Part shown: piece by piece, positions 36,581-48,224 of the stretch
Layout of the letters: every line of letters begins with the position of its first letter
Position numbering within the stretch: position 1 is the stretch's first letter
Origin: Azolla caroliniana
Taxonomy: Eukaryota; Polypodiophyta
Direction: 5' to 3'
DNA length: 64,000 nucleotides
Assembly: GCA_043228905.1 (NCBI GenBank)
Contig: JBHGNT010000015.1
Span: 15,748,001-15,812,000, forward strand
The notes under the pieces: model-generated
Databases searched by the model: none
Told to the model about the DNA's origin: nothing
What the model saw: the letters and a program-made list of their open reading frames with translations, nothing else
Translations under genes and position numbers: made by a program

Positions 36581-39500
36581 TCAGATAAAAAAGTACTCTT
36601 CATCTTCTGAATCTGAGAAAAGCAGAAGAAAACTATTGCAGGTCACTTATTAATCATAAAATTAATTCCAAACAGATCCATATGCATAAGGCATGCAGCC
36701 ACTAAGAATCTAGCCAATTGATACCTTTACTTAGTTTGACTGATTTTTTTTTCCATTTCCATTGGGCTTTGTTTATCCATTCTTGTCCCTGGCCACACAA
36801 AGCTATCGTCATGGTCAGGAATGCAAAGAAAAAAACTAGAAATAGCAGTAAAGGTCACAACCTTCTGCAAATCTTTGTTAACTCCATAACCCGCACAGTA
36901 CATCTTGCCAACAATCATCTGTGCATCCACATCCTCATTGTTTGCTTTCTTCAAGTAATCTTTGAATGAATGTCTAGCACAATCAGCAACAACATCTCGG
37001 AGAGGAACACCCCTTTCTTCCTCGGTCTGTTTTGTTGTCGATTGCATCTTCAATGAAAATTGTGCCCTCCGTACACGCTGCACCTCTTTATCACGAGTTT
37101 GATATCGCTGATCTTCATGTTCTTGCCCATCTGATTGGACACATGCTTCATCATGGGGGGATTGGTAGGACAGTGATGAATTGAATGATCGCGATGCGAA
37201 TCTGCAAAGAAAGCTTTCATCAGGCTGGCAGATAAAGTTAGAGCATTTTCTTGTGAATAAATCTCGGTTTAGGAACCAAGCATACACTCAGAAATCATAG
37301 ATGAAGTTATTCGCTTCACGAATACGTAAGAGAATCGCCTCTTCCAGATGAGATGGATCAGCTTTCATATATAATTGTATTTTCAAACATAACCAAGGAC
37401 AAGTGCTCTCAAACAGGGACCAATATTTGATACTCAGGAAAAACGGCAAAACAGGATTTGCTGATAAATTGGTTAAGAAAACGAGTATATAATCATTTTA
37501 TAACAATAGTTGGGAAATAAAACCTTGACAGTAAGTAATTGTTAGCTTAGACAACAAATAAATCATCATAACATATCTTGATTAGTAAAACCTCACTTTA
37601 TACCACTAAGCACGTTACACATACTGAAGTGATGCATATGTCATCTCTAGAATTATCTGCCCTCTAATCTTAAGTTTGACGATATAATATTCATCATCTT
37701 CTAATGTGTCCTAATTCCTGCTACAGACTTTCTATTATACTGTATAGAACATAAAGGTTTCAAATATTATTCGTCACAACTGTAGAAACTGCATCAAATG
37801 GACATGAATAATGAGGGCACATGAAGAAGGAGAAGGGCAGTGTGAAGGAACAGAAGCAATTGAGCACCAAAAGTGAAAATGATCTGATTTTGATGTGTGA
37901 AATATAAAATGAAAGGAAGGAGAAATTTATATTCGCTGGCATGGCAGATTTCTAGGGTTCAGAAGCCTGAGAAAGAGGTTAAGGTATTCTGATTTGCCGA
38001 AAATCATAAATGCCTTTATGCAATCAAGATATTTTGCGTTTACAGATTTAAGTGCACGAATGAATGTATGAAGAAATAGAAGAAATAATGAAAAATTGAA
38101 GTTATATTACCACTAAATAGAGTCCAAAGTCAGCTTGTGAGATCATTCAGAGGGTGTCCTCTCAGTACCTAACAAATGGAAATAACATGAAAAAACGGAT
38201 GTGCTGAGACAGTGTTATATTCTATGTGATGTAGAAACATGACCTTATGACTAGTTTCAACTATAATTCATTGTGTGGTACATGATTGTGGGTGACAGAC
38301 AAAGGGAGGATTCGAAACACATGTAGAATGATATTGGGTTGACTGGAAAGGTTATGGATGGATAGGCTAATGCCAACCCCTTTACCATGGGTCAGGAAAG
38401 CCCCTGGTTTACTCAAGTCCAACCCTAAACGTGATATGTGTGGTGCAACCCTCATAAAACCATCAATAATACTTCCTTATGCATGTGCAGAGAAGAGTAA
38501 CTCTACAATTAGGAGTTTTATTTTTGTGGGTTGGGGGGGGAAGGGTCTGGCATGCCAAAAAAGTGTCCCTTTACATACTTACAATACACACTTCGCTTGT
38601 AGCATGTGTGTTGCCGAGAGAGAGAGAGAGAGTGAGAGAGAGAGAGAGAGAGAGATCTTGGCCAAAGATACTCCCTCAAATAAGTAAAAATGCCAAAGAA
38701 ACCCATCCACTTGGGAGATGGTAGAGAGGAGAGGAATGGGTCTCTTGGATCTCCAAAAGAAATTTTTATATGTAGCGCTGGTCTGCTAACTCTGAGAATC
38801 GGAGCAAAATGGTGGAATTCTTCGAAATAGAATCACTTCCTTATCTTCTATCACAACTCTCTAAGAATGCGTGCTACATTTATCTTCTTAGTTGCACTCT
38901 ACAAGTCTGACTTTGGGAATGTGGATAAAGGATTAAAGAGAATACCAAGCTTGGAAATTGCTCAGTTCGATGTGTGACATTTGACTTTCTTCTTCAGATT
39001 TCTTCAAAATGGGTACAATTGCATTGGTGTCCATTATTCATAAACTCAGGATGTGAGGACAACATTTTTCTTAATAGTCAACTAGTCTCGGAATCCAACG
39101 ACATGTCAACAACCTAAATTTGGTTTTACACAAAACAAAGAGCTTTTGATCTATAATTCAGCATTTTTTTTCCTTTTCTTGAATGAGAGAATAGGAATTT
39201 CAGAGAAGAACACTGCAAAATTTATATATTCTCTGTAAAATTTGATTCCCTTACTAAATATTTGGCCACAGAATGTTGTACATTTCTTGTCATTAGAGCT
39301 TGTTCAGAAATTAGATCACATTTTCAACCTTTTCCCCTGATGCTATTATATTCATTTAATCCATGTGAGGCTTCTACTATTCAAGATTCAAGTGTTGATG
39401 AAAAAAGCATACAGATTTCTAAACAAATCATCTGCGAAGAACACAGAATCAAGGATAAAAGAAGGTAAAGATAAAGAATCAAGAAGAAAGCAATACAGTT

Positions 39501-40007
39501 TTTGACACAACGCTAAGCGAGCATGTAAGGCAAAAAAAGACTCATATTGAAAAGAAGCGGGGGAGGCATTGAAAAAGGAAAATACAAAAAGAGATGAGGT
39601 ATTTCGGGTTACCTGGAGGGTAGTTTTGTGTGGAAGCAGAAGCTATGGCGAGTGTAGGAGGAGGAGGAGGAGGGGGAGGAGAGGAGAGTGGGATTGAACT
39701 TCTTGTCTGCTTTCAGAAGGTCCAGACCTCGAAGGAGTGCTCGTGAGGATGAAGAAGAAACAATGGTCATGTTCCCTGATTCATAGCAGAGCGGTCTCTG
39801 TTTTTTTTTCCTGACAGGGGAGGAGGAGGAGGAGGAGGAGGAGGGGTTTGAAGAGGAGATGAGGTTTTTGTTAATTACAGAAAATGCCCTTCTTCTCTTA
39901 TGAACATCTTTCTCGCTCATGTTCTTCATAAGAAAGTGATGGTGATGGTGTTGGTGGTTAGGATTAGGGTTAGGGTAAATCAGCACTTGAGGTCCTACCT
40001 TGTCCAT
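36581..40007 (-). CDS. Sel1-like repeat protein, 4 exons
   Basis: Small protein with one Sel1 (TPR-like) repeat, of unknown function. Exons on the minus strand: 40007-39613, 37201-36862, 36788-36725, 36612-36581. It is 276 aa from 40007, or 197 aa from the ATG at 39770. The conserved part reads GVPLRDVVADCARHSFKDYL, then DAQMIVGKMYCAGYGVNKDL, then across the splice QKGQEWINKA. The latter two match the Sel1 consensus A..LG..Y..G.GV..D..KA..W. The C-terminus is acidic (DSEDEEYFFI). The segment from 39770 is Ser/Arg/Leu-rich, like a mitochondrial targeting peptide. The part before it has His and Ser runs and may be 5' UTR. Intron 1 is 2.4 kb. All joins keep frame and have GT-AG borders, and the final 32-nt exon is supported only by this logic. 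Confidence 0.78.
37202..39612 (-). other. Intron 1 of the Sel1 gene
   Basis: No nested gene recognised. A (GA)n run lies at about 38614-38656. Confidence 0.55.
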
Positions 40008-40069
40008 GATTATTACTACAAGATGTTTGCCGTACTGTGGGAAACCCACATAACGAAATGTAGCAGGGC

Positions 40070-40340
40070 ATAAGTTATGTTCTATAGAAGACTCACGAGT
40101 GTGGTAGTCCCAAAGTGAGTTGGGACAAACTAGAGTTGCCCCCATCAGAGTTGGGACAATCCCGGTCAGCATGCAGTCCCAATCTGAGTTGGGACTCGAG
40201 AAGGGAACCAACCCCAATCCTAGTCCCAATCCCAACATCTAGCCCAACAGCCATATCTTGGCCCATATAAGGAGGAGCTTCTCCTCATTTTGGATCATTC
40301 TTACTCTCTGAGCTCATCTCTCTTTCTTTTGGTGAAAACA
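40070..40340 (+). promoter_or_regulatory. Dyad-rich region with a TATA-like box upstream of the Sel1 gene
   Basis: Repeated arms GTCCCAA and TTGGGAC pair as small dyads (GTCCCAAAGTGAGTTGGGAC at about 40110 and GTCCCAATCTGAGTTGGGAC at about 40176). A CCCATATAAGG box at about 40260 is oriented on the plus strand, away from the Sel1 gene. It could be part of an LTR or a divergent promoter; no downstream plus-strand gene is evident. Confidence 0.35.
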
Positions 40341-40519
40341 CACAATTATAGTAATAAATATGTGTAAAAACACTACTTACAATGGGTGTGACAATGGAGT
40401 ATGGTCACCCACTAACTACATCACATGGGTAGTGGAACATGTTGAATTGCCAATAGGCAAGACAAACACTCCACCGAGGAAAGAATTTCCACTTGCTCCA
40501 ATAAAGAAAATTGTCACAT

Positions 40520-42757
40520 TAGTACTCCCTTCAACTTTCGTAGATATGCTTTCACTCCATGTCTACCATCGAATACAAAAGCATTGCGCATATTCCAATT
40601 ATGACGCAATCCCCAATATCTCAAAAATAGAAAAACAATCTCCATCTCCAATTTTGGGTCAACCTATGTAAATTGTGCAAACACTTACTGTCTAGGTGTC
40701 AAATAACATCATGATAAGACTTGCCAATTTTGAGAAATGTAATTCCAAATCTAACAAGCAATCAGACATTGTATAAATTGATGAGTACTATATTCCATTT
40801 GAACAGTGCAAAAGAAGCAATTACCCATTGTTAGTCCACGACGCTTTAGAGCTAATCCCAAAGGCAATCCTCCAATCAAAACTCTCCAAATGAAGACCTT
40901 TGCTACAAGTGGCAATTTAGAATTCCAACTACGTTTTAAGATTTGCCACCACCCATGATCAAATTTGTGTAATCGTCATTCTTCTTCAGCTTTAGATGAT
41001 AACCATCCAAGAGACTCAACAGAGCAATGATACAAAAGATTAGTAGTCACTTGTAACAACGATGTTTGACCCTTTAAATACCAATCAATCCACGGTTGTT
41101 CTCCTGTTTGTAGAGGTAAGGGACCTTGCATCAATGGAATATTTCATAGTTGTTGCCAAATAAACCCATAATTAGGCGGAATGCGTAATAATTGTTGTGC
41201 TTCAACAAACTCCAAAATTCTTTGAGATGGAGCCTCAACTATATCTCCCACCTCTTTGACCCCCAAACAAAACAAACGATTAAATTGAGAGCGTAATCTC
41301 ACCTTTCTTGGCCAACATAATAACCGAGAAGACACAAGTAACTCTTTTTGCAAAGAATTACAATGCTCTCTACTAGATGATGGTTTCCATACACATAACA
41401 AGAGTGCTTCTTGCCATGAGGTAACCAAGTGTTTAACACATGTAGAGCCCAAAATCCTAGGTGAAATACATCCATTTAGTAATTTCCACCATGAAGCCTT
41501 AATTGTTGTCCTCCCACCCTTGTTCTCAATGAAATATTGAACAATAGATATCCATGGTTGTAAGTTTGAACACATGTCTTCTAATAATGAAAATCTACGA
41601 GCCATCATATGCTTAGATAAGTTCAATACTCTAGCTCCCCCCAAGCGCTTAGGAGTTGCTAGATGATTCCATGCAACCCAAGTGATTCCCATCTTATCCC
41701 TTTTCTTCCACAACAAATATCGAAGAGGTTGCAAAATAGAATGCAAAGCCTTCTTTGTCCACGACAACAATGACAAGTAATATAATATCATAGGTTCCAT
41801 AATACATTGTACAACCTTCAAACGTACATGAAATGGCCAAGATTGTGATTTCCAATACATGAACTTATCCCTCAACGTACTAGACATCCATTCAATCAAT
41901 TGACCATTTGTAACATTCATTCGTAATGGATAGCCCAAGTGTCGAAAAATAGAGCCTTTCTTCACCACGGATCCTTGCCATCCTAAACATTCCAAATCCC
42001 TTTTAGTACATGATATGAGACTAGACTTCCTCCAATTAATATGTAATCCGGAAGCCAATGCAAATTGGTTCCATACAAGCATCCCCTTCTCAAGATTCTC
42101 TCGTGAGGCTTGTAAAAACATGAAAGAATCATCAGCCAAAGCTTGTGCAACTAGTTGCCCTCCAGACGAAAGGTGTAGACCCACAATATCACCATTTGTT
42201 GCAAGCCTTGATAGCATCACTAAAAAGGGATGAGTAACAATAACGGGCTAATAGGGCATCCTTGACGAACGGATCTTGTAAGGGAAATATCTGATGTAAC
42301 TCCTCCATTGAGCATGACTCAAGACACCACATCTTGTCCTAATAAAACTATGAGGCGAGACATACGAGGTCCAAAGCCCATTGTCCACCTCATCCTCAGT
42401 GAAATCCGCATCCAATTCATGACTAATGAGGTCATGCACAATACATCCAACCACATCATAAAACTCATGACGAGCTCTACTCGCCACATTTGTCATTAAC
42501 AATTGTGGGTCAATCAACTCCTTAAAGTAATGAACACATATGTCAATTATTTTAGCAGGATCCACTATCCATTCATCACCTTGCTTCACATCTACCACAT
42601 TAGATCGAGTATAAGTAGGATGTAACGCTTGGAAAAACAAATGGGATTGACATTGATTATCTATGAGTCCATCCCTCAATTGTCGCATCTTCCCATAACG
42701 ATAACTTTGGCATTGCAACTGAGAAATAATAACATGCAATTGACTTTGGATATTCAT
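40520..42757 (-). mobile_element. LINE relic: reverse transcriptase to zinc-finger C-terminus
   Basis: Read downwards on the minus strand. 42757-42248 carries the region before the polymerase core. 42220-41144 carries QALADDSFMFL (YADD box with Leu for Tyr), GLHINWRKSSLIS, LGYPLRMN and WVAWNHLATPKRLGGARVLN, typical of plant L1 ORF2. Below about 41000 decayed frames show the zf-RVT region (VFIWRVLIGGLPLG, then CFFC). The end near 40530 matches the second relic at 45083-45388 (NMRNAFVFDGRHGVKAYL versus NMNNDFMFDGRHGVKAYL). No endonuclease or ORF1 precedes it, so it is 5'-truncated. Confidence 0.9.
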
Positions 42758-42769
42758 TCTCTCTCTCTT

Positions 42770-42985
42770 TCTCTCATAATTAGCTTGCCCTATTGGTAAG
42801 TTGTTATACTACAAGTCACTATGTCTTGGGTTTGAAACCCAATTTTACTCACCTCTCTATTATATACTCCATACATATCGCTTAATTCATTAAATGCCAC
42901 TGTGGAATGTAGGGGTTAAACCCATGACCACCTGGTCTCCATTGGGCAACCTTACCAACTGAGCGCTCTCTCTCTCTCTCTCTTG
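42770..42985. mobile_element. Convergent pair of tRNA-like SINE heads
   Basis: On the plus strand, TTGGTAAG (A-box-like, about 42794) is followed after 27 nt by GGGTTTGAAACCC (B-box-like, about 42829). On the minus strand, starting near 42963, GCTCAGTTGGTAAG is followed after the same 27 nt by GGGTTTAACCC. Both heads start beside CT/GA microsatellites at the outer ends and point towards each other. These are pol III promoter-like tRNA-derived heads. They are not intact tRNA genes, as no acceptor stem or anticodon arm closes. Confidence 0.65.
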
Positions 42986-42989
42986 TTGT

Positions 42990-44080
42990 AATATAGAACA
43001 CTCTCTAGTTCCCTTTTCGGTTTGGTCCCAACCTTGGGATGATTGTAAACTTGTATCTCTTTCTTACGATCAAAATCACATTTCTTGTCCCAATTCTCTT
43101 CATCCCAACCATGTTTCCTTGCATTTCAAGACCCCCATATTTTAGGGGCACAACAGAAGGGTATGACTAGTATGACAAGAAGGATATGATATAAGATGGA
43201 GTCAAAGACATAGTGCAATCAGCAAAGAGCTTACACTACTTTACAATCGGAAAGAGCTTACTTGGGATCTCCTCTTAAAGCTTCACCTACTCTTGTAATA
43301 TCTATATCTTCTTGATCTACTTGCCGAAAAACCACTCTATGTAATGGAGTCAAGTCTTATTACTCATAGTATTTGTTTCTATTTCATAAGCCCTTTTGTA
43401 CTTCATCTTTTTTATATCTACGACTACATTATATTATTTCCGATAAATCTACAATATGGTACGATTCGTAACCAAACAAGGTGTTAGGTTTTTTGGCTCG
43501 ATGCATGAAGTTACAGAATTTGGGAGCAACATCGATGAATCTTCACACTACCACATTGGAAACTTCAGCATTGGGAAGAACTCTTGCGAGGATTGTGGCG
43601 AAATTTTAGGATCTCAATTTTGATTATCGAGCAAAAAGTTATGAGTTAGTGTGTAAATTTCAGAATGATGGAGTCGAACTGGCCACACCAACCAAAACAG
43701 ACATCTTTTCCACCAGACGGTGAATGACAAAGGAGGAAAAAAATGCACCCTATCCTCCCTGAACTCTCTTTTCCCTTATTTTTTACATCCCTCCCCCTTA
43801 ACACATCTTATGTGTTGAGGGGTTTCGTGATTGGAACCGTAACACACCACCTCGACAAATTGAGGTGAGGGCCTTCTCAAATGGTAGAGAAGCCGCCCAT
43901 GACTCAAGGTGCGAGTCATAGGCTTGTAGCGAGTGTACCCTTGCCAAGGCACACACGTTTCCCAGCTCACATGAGTACACTTGACTTGCATGCGAAACTA
44001 GGCTAAATCCTAGATAGCCCCACCTACGTGTGAAACCTCCTCTTGGTGCTTAAGACGCGGGGTGCGTGAACATACGTCAA
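42990..44080. other. Intergenic, no gene recognised
   Basis: Contains only short ORFs without motifs. Sequence at about 43200-43500 has an LTR-like composition but no boundary could be defined. Confidence 0.4.
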
Positions 44081-44082
44081 AT

Positions 44083-44515
44083 GTGGGGGATGGAATCTCC
44101 GATGTGTATTCAATAACCTTATAAATAAATATAAGGTAATAATGTATGAGATGCATCATACATGAGAGAATAAATGTATATTAATGAGTTGCATTATTCC
44201 TACTCAGAAAATCGGACAACCACTATGGTCATCCACGTTGAATTATTGAGCAGGGCTATGGAGCCACATGACATTTAATTAGGATTCAATCGTGATCTCC
44301 TATTTAAGTTGGACAATAGGTAGTTGGGCGGCATGTTTAGCAGGTCCAAATTCTGCACTAAGTTAATTAATTATTCACACATTCGAGCAACACCATGTTA
44401 GCTAGGGTTTTTGTAATCAAGGATCTCTTTGAATATATTAAATGTTTCCAACTCTGAGTCTCTCTACTATCGTTAGATCTTAATATTTCAGATTACTGCA
44501 TGTTCAACAGACAAC
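44083..44515 (+). mobile_element. Possible solo LTR
   Basis: It begins TGTGGGGGATGGAATC and has a CTATTTAAG TATA-like box at about 44310. Next comes a U5-like stretch with TTTTTGTAATCAAGGATCTC and TTGAATATATTAAATG, ending in TTCAACA. The layout resembles a plant LTR, but no target duplication or second LTR was found. Confidence 0.35.
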
Positions 44516-45080
44516 CATGTTACCTATGAAATGTGTCTTCTCAAAGACATGAGACAACAACACCACATGGCCACCACCATGCACGTGTCCCTGAGATCTT
44601 CAGCCTCATGATCTTGAGGCCCTCCATCCCACACAGTAGAACCCCACAGAGCCACACCTTCGTCGGGGGATATATGGGGTCCTTGCAAATCTCTAAAAGG
44701 AGGGTGGAGTGACTTCTCAACATTAGTAGCCAAAGCTTAATCTTTATTGATTGATGGGTCTAAGCCAATGGATTAGACCCCATGACTTTATAGGTCTCTC
44801 CTCAATTCGCTCGGGTTCGAAATCCACTCGTTGCTTGACGCCCCCCCATCAATGCTCCATCTCCCCCTTACCATTGCTTGTGTTCCTGTTTTGACTTGAC
44901 CTTTACACGTCCAACCATCGCCTTGAAGCTCGTTCACATGCCCCTCAACTTTTGCACTATCTCACTTACATCTGAATCTGAGGTCCCAGATTCAATATCG
45001 GAGTTAAGTTCTAAGTCCTATGCACTTGAGGAAATGATCCCCACATGCTCTAACCTAAACCCTAAACCCTAAACCCTTCA
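44516..45080. other. Intergenic, with a B-box-like motif
   Basis: GGGTTCGAAATCC at about 44814 resembles a pol III B box, without a convincing A box. There are no coding features. Confidence 0.3.
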
Positions 45081-45082
45081 AA

Positions 45083-45470
45083 CTACTTCAAGTAAGCTTT
45101 CACCCCATGTCTACCATCGAACATGAAATCATTATTCATATTCCAATAGTGTTGCAAACCCGAATATTGTAAAAATTGGAACAATATCTCTAGCTCTTTA
45201 TTTGGACCATTTTGAACATATTGAGCAAATACCCATTGTTGAGGCCTCAAATAACAATGGGTTAACATATTTGCCACCACCTTGCATTTGACTTGCATAC
45301 ATTTCCACACCTCTTCTGCTTTAGGTGATAGCCAAGATAATGATACCATTGCATGATGATACAATATATTTGCCGTGACCTGTAGCAAGTGTATAACATC
45401 CTTTAACTGTCAATCCACACATGGTGCACCATTTGTTTTCATTGGCAAAGATCCATGCATCACTGCTTGC
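45083..45470 (-). mobile_element. 3' fragment of a LINE, same family as the 40.5-42.8 kb relic
   Basis: The 101-residue frame contains LYHHAMVSLSWLSPKAEEVW and QQWVFAQYVQNGPNKELEIL, then NMNNDFMFDGRHGVKAYL. These match the decayed C-terminus of the relic at 40.5-41.1 kb on the same strand. The zf-RVT core is mostly deleted. Confidence 0.8.
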
Positions 45471-45477
45471 TCAACCT

Positions 45478-45610
45478 TTTGTCTGAGCCATCATTATTCC
45501 ATAGGCCAATCCATGGGCACATCTCCATGACCCATGGAATAATGGTGACAATCTTTTGTCCAAGCCATCATTATTCCATAGCCCAATCCATGGGCACATC
45601 TCCATGCTTG
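45478..45610. repeat. About 77-bp tandem duplication
   Basis: TTTTGTC-(TG/CA)-AGCCATCATTATTCCATAG, followed by CCAATCCATGGGCACATCTC, occurs at about 45478 and 45555. An inverted CATGGAATAATGG lies between the copies. Confidence 0.85.
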
Positions 45611-47720
45611 CTCAACTTTAATTTGTATTATGTCAATGGCTACCATCTAGTCTCAAAGAAGATGCTTTTACCCATACGATATTAAATGCCTCTTCCTTTT
45701 TGCCTTCCATAGTCTTCTTGGAGGTCAATTGCTTCTTTAGAGGCCAATTTCATATTGATCTCATCACCTTTGTTCCTTTTTTGAATTTGTGTCATCACCA
45801 AATTAGTTGTTCCTACATCATTTGTATATATGGTGTTCTCATTCCCTAACAGGTAGTTGATGTGCGTGTTTGAGAGTTTCCACGAATTGAACATGTTGAA
45901 CTTCCACAACTCAAGTGTTTAATGACTTTATTCTCGAGGTTACGCGTTCAAATGTGACCAAGACTAAACAACATGAAACTTGATGCTTTGAAGTATGAAT
46001 ATCCCTTTTTAGGAAGGAGTCACACATCAAGAATACCTTTGTACATAGGTCCCATGAGTCATTATTGGCCTCTCTATGGACGTCCAAAATATCTATCTAC
46101 CTATCTGTCTTTGGCATGATTGGTGGTTGTGGCCTCACCCTACAAAGCATCACACTTTCCAACACCGCTTGTTATGGCCATTGACTTTGCTTGGCTTAAC
46201 ACTCTCAAACTTTATTTGATGCTTGACATCTTTGCTTAAATCTCCTCAATAACAAGTGCAAAACTTTTGTAAGCTTTGATATTGTTTCAATGACTGACTA
46301 CATGGACACAAGAGGATGAACAAACATACATTCATCACAATGGAGAAGATATATAATTATATTATAGTAGTACATCATTGAAGCATGATTATAAGGAAGG
46401 GTTGGATGTAGTGGGAACTTTGCATCATGAGCAAACAAAGTGATGACAAGACTAATTCTCCTTAAGGTTTGTTTTTTAATGCAATTGGACATTAGTCTCA
46501 ATAGCTACCCCATCTAACATTTTAAATTCAATACCACAACTATTGGATTAATGTAAAATGTTGTTAGGAAACAATTAAAAAGAAATCATACTTAGCAAAA
46601 TGGAAGAGGTATTTATTGTATGATGTAAATGAATGATAAGTTATTCAGATTATCAATTGTAAGAATAAATATTACAAGTATTATTTGTACAAATATAAAC
46701 AAGTAGCACAATACCACTAGCTATATGATTTCTTAATAGTATATTGCATCTAATGCACTAATTAAGATGTTGACGATGTAGTAAAAATCAATTTCTAAAT
46801 AGTTTATGCTGTTCCGAGAGCTTGGATGAAATGGTTAGTAATGGGACAATCCTTTCAATATTAGTTTTTGACGATGAAAACCCTAATATTGAAGGGCATG
46901 GAGTTCATAAAAATCAAGCATTTTGTCAAACATGTCATGAACATGATATGCATCTTATCAAATAGTGAATTGGAAATATGGTTGAGCACTGCCATGCAAT
47001 CCTAATAAACATCCCTAGAATTTATGAATATAAATGTGTCAATATTTGTGGCCAAGTTATAGATTTCAGTTCATCTCCCTTCCCCCATTCTGTGTGTTTC
47101 CTTTCCTTGTCTTGCAATGTTGTTGTCACGAAATGTTCTTCTAAATTGGCCAACCATGGCATGATCACAAAATTGATGTTCTTTGATGAAAAGGGGCAAT
47201 GGTTAGTAAGCAAAATAATCACAAGAGACATACCACTAGTTGGCGTTACCAAGTCATGTACACGATTGCATTCACATCATTTGGATATCAAAATTCCCCA
47301 CAATCCAAAAATGCACTTCTATTAGGATAATATAATAGACTATATTATGAGAGGTGTAACACTTAGTCGTGGAGACTAGATATAGTGGGTTCTACAAAAA
47401 GCAATAATTTTGTGTTGGAGGGGTGTGCAAGGGTGGTTTAAAGTTGAGCTTGGCAACGATTTAAGAGATGTCAAACTTGAAACTTATCCAACTCAATAAT
47501 AGTTCAAGGCATGCAACTCAGTAGCGTGTTGATTGTGGGCCACATAAAGGTTATCAATGCTCGAGTGGAGGCGACGAACGAGGCGCCACCATGTGGACAC
47601 ACGACAGAAGGGTTTCCCACCACACCATATATCATATATGTAGATTTAGAGATGGACATGTTTAACAAAAATATGATACCTTTGAGTTGAGGGATGGGAT
47701 GGGATCATTACTAGTAGGAA
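45611..47720. other. Intergenic, no gene recognised
   Basis: AT-rich; ORFs are short and have no motif. Nothing further seen. Confidence 0.5.
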
Positions 47721-47724
47721 TCAA

Positions 47725-48060
47725 CAATGGTTCGGTTCGGTTTGGCCTTTGTCCAGACCAAACCAATTAAGCCTTAATCGATGAAGCTGTAACCATTTCG
47801 GCCCAAAACGGTTCGGTTCGGCTTGAGCCTTGTAAAAACCGAGCTAAAACCAGCTTCATCGGTTTTGAAACTGGAACTGAGCCCGGTTCCAAACCGGTTT
47901 GTCTAAACCGATGAAGAAGTTGTAACCATTTCGGACCAAAACGGTTCGGTTCGGCTTGAGCCTTGTAAAACCGAGCTAAAACCGGTTTGTGAAGGTCAAG
48001 CCTAAACCGAGCCAACTGGTTTACAGCGGCTCGGTTTAGGCTTGAGCCGAGCCGTTGCAT
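47725..48060. repeat. GGTTCGG/CCGAACC-rich region with a 138-bp duplication, upstream of THF1
   Basis: Many GGTTCGGTT and AACCGA units occur on both strands. A block with TGTAACCATTTCGG, CAAAACGGTTCGGTTCGGCT and TGAGCCTTGTAAAA-ACCGAGC occurs twice, at about 47789 and 47927. It ends about 170 bp before the THF1 start codon. Confidence 0.85.
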
Positions 48061-48096
48061 ACTGCTAATGGGTGGGTCTGCATAAAATCATATCAC

Positions 48097-48136
<40 letters not shown>
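48097..48136 (+). repeat. (ATG)n trinucleotide repeat in the THF1 leader
   Basis: Thirteen ATG/GAT units sit just upstream of THF1. The frame is open from the ATG at 48072 through the repeat (as poly-Asp) into THF1. If transcribed, the leader would present an extended N-terminus or many upstream ATGs. Confidence 0.85.
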
Positions 48137-48224
48137 GTGGATAAGGCAAAGCTCAATCATCCTACCCTCTCTCTCTCTGTTTCTCTCTCTCTGTGTTTCT
48201 GTGGAAGGGGCAAAGAAATTACCC

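Noticed and set aside
44814-44826. Possible tRNA gene or SINE at a GGGTTCGAAATCC box
   Set aside because: No A box at suitable spacing and no cloverleaf could be drawn.
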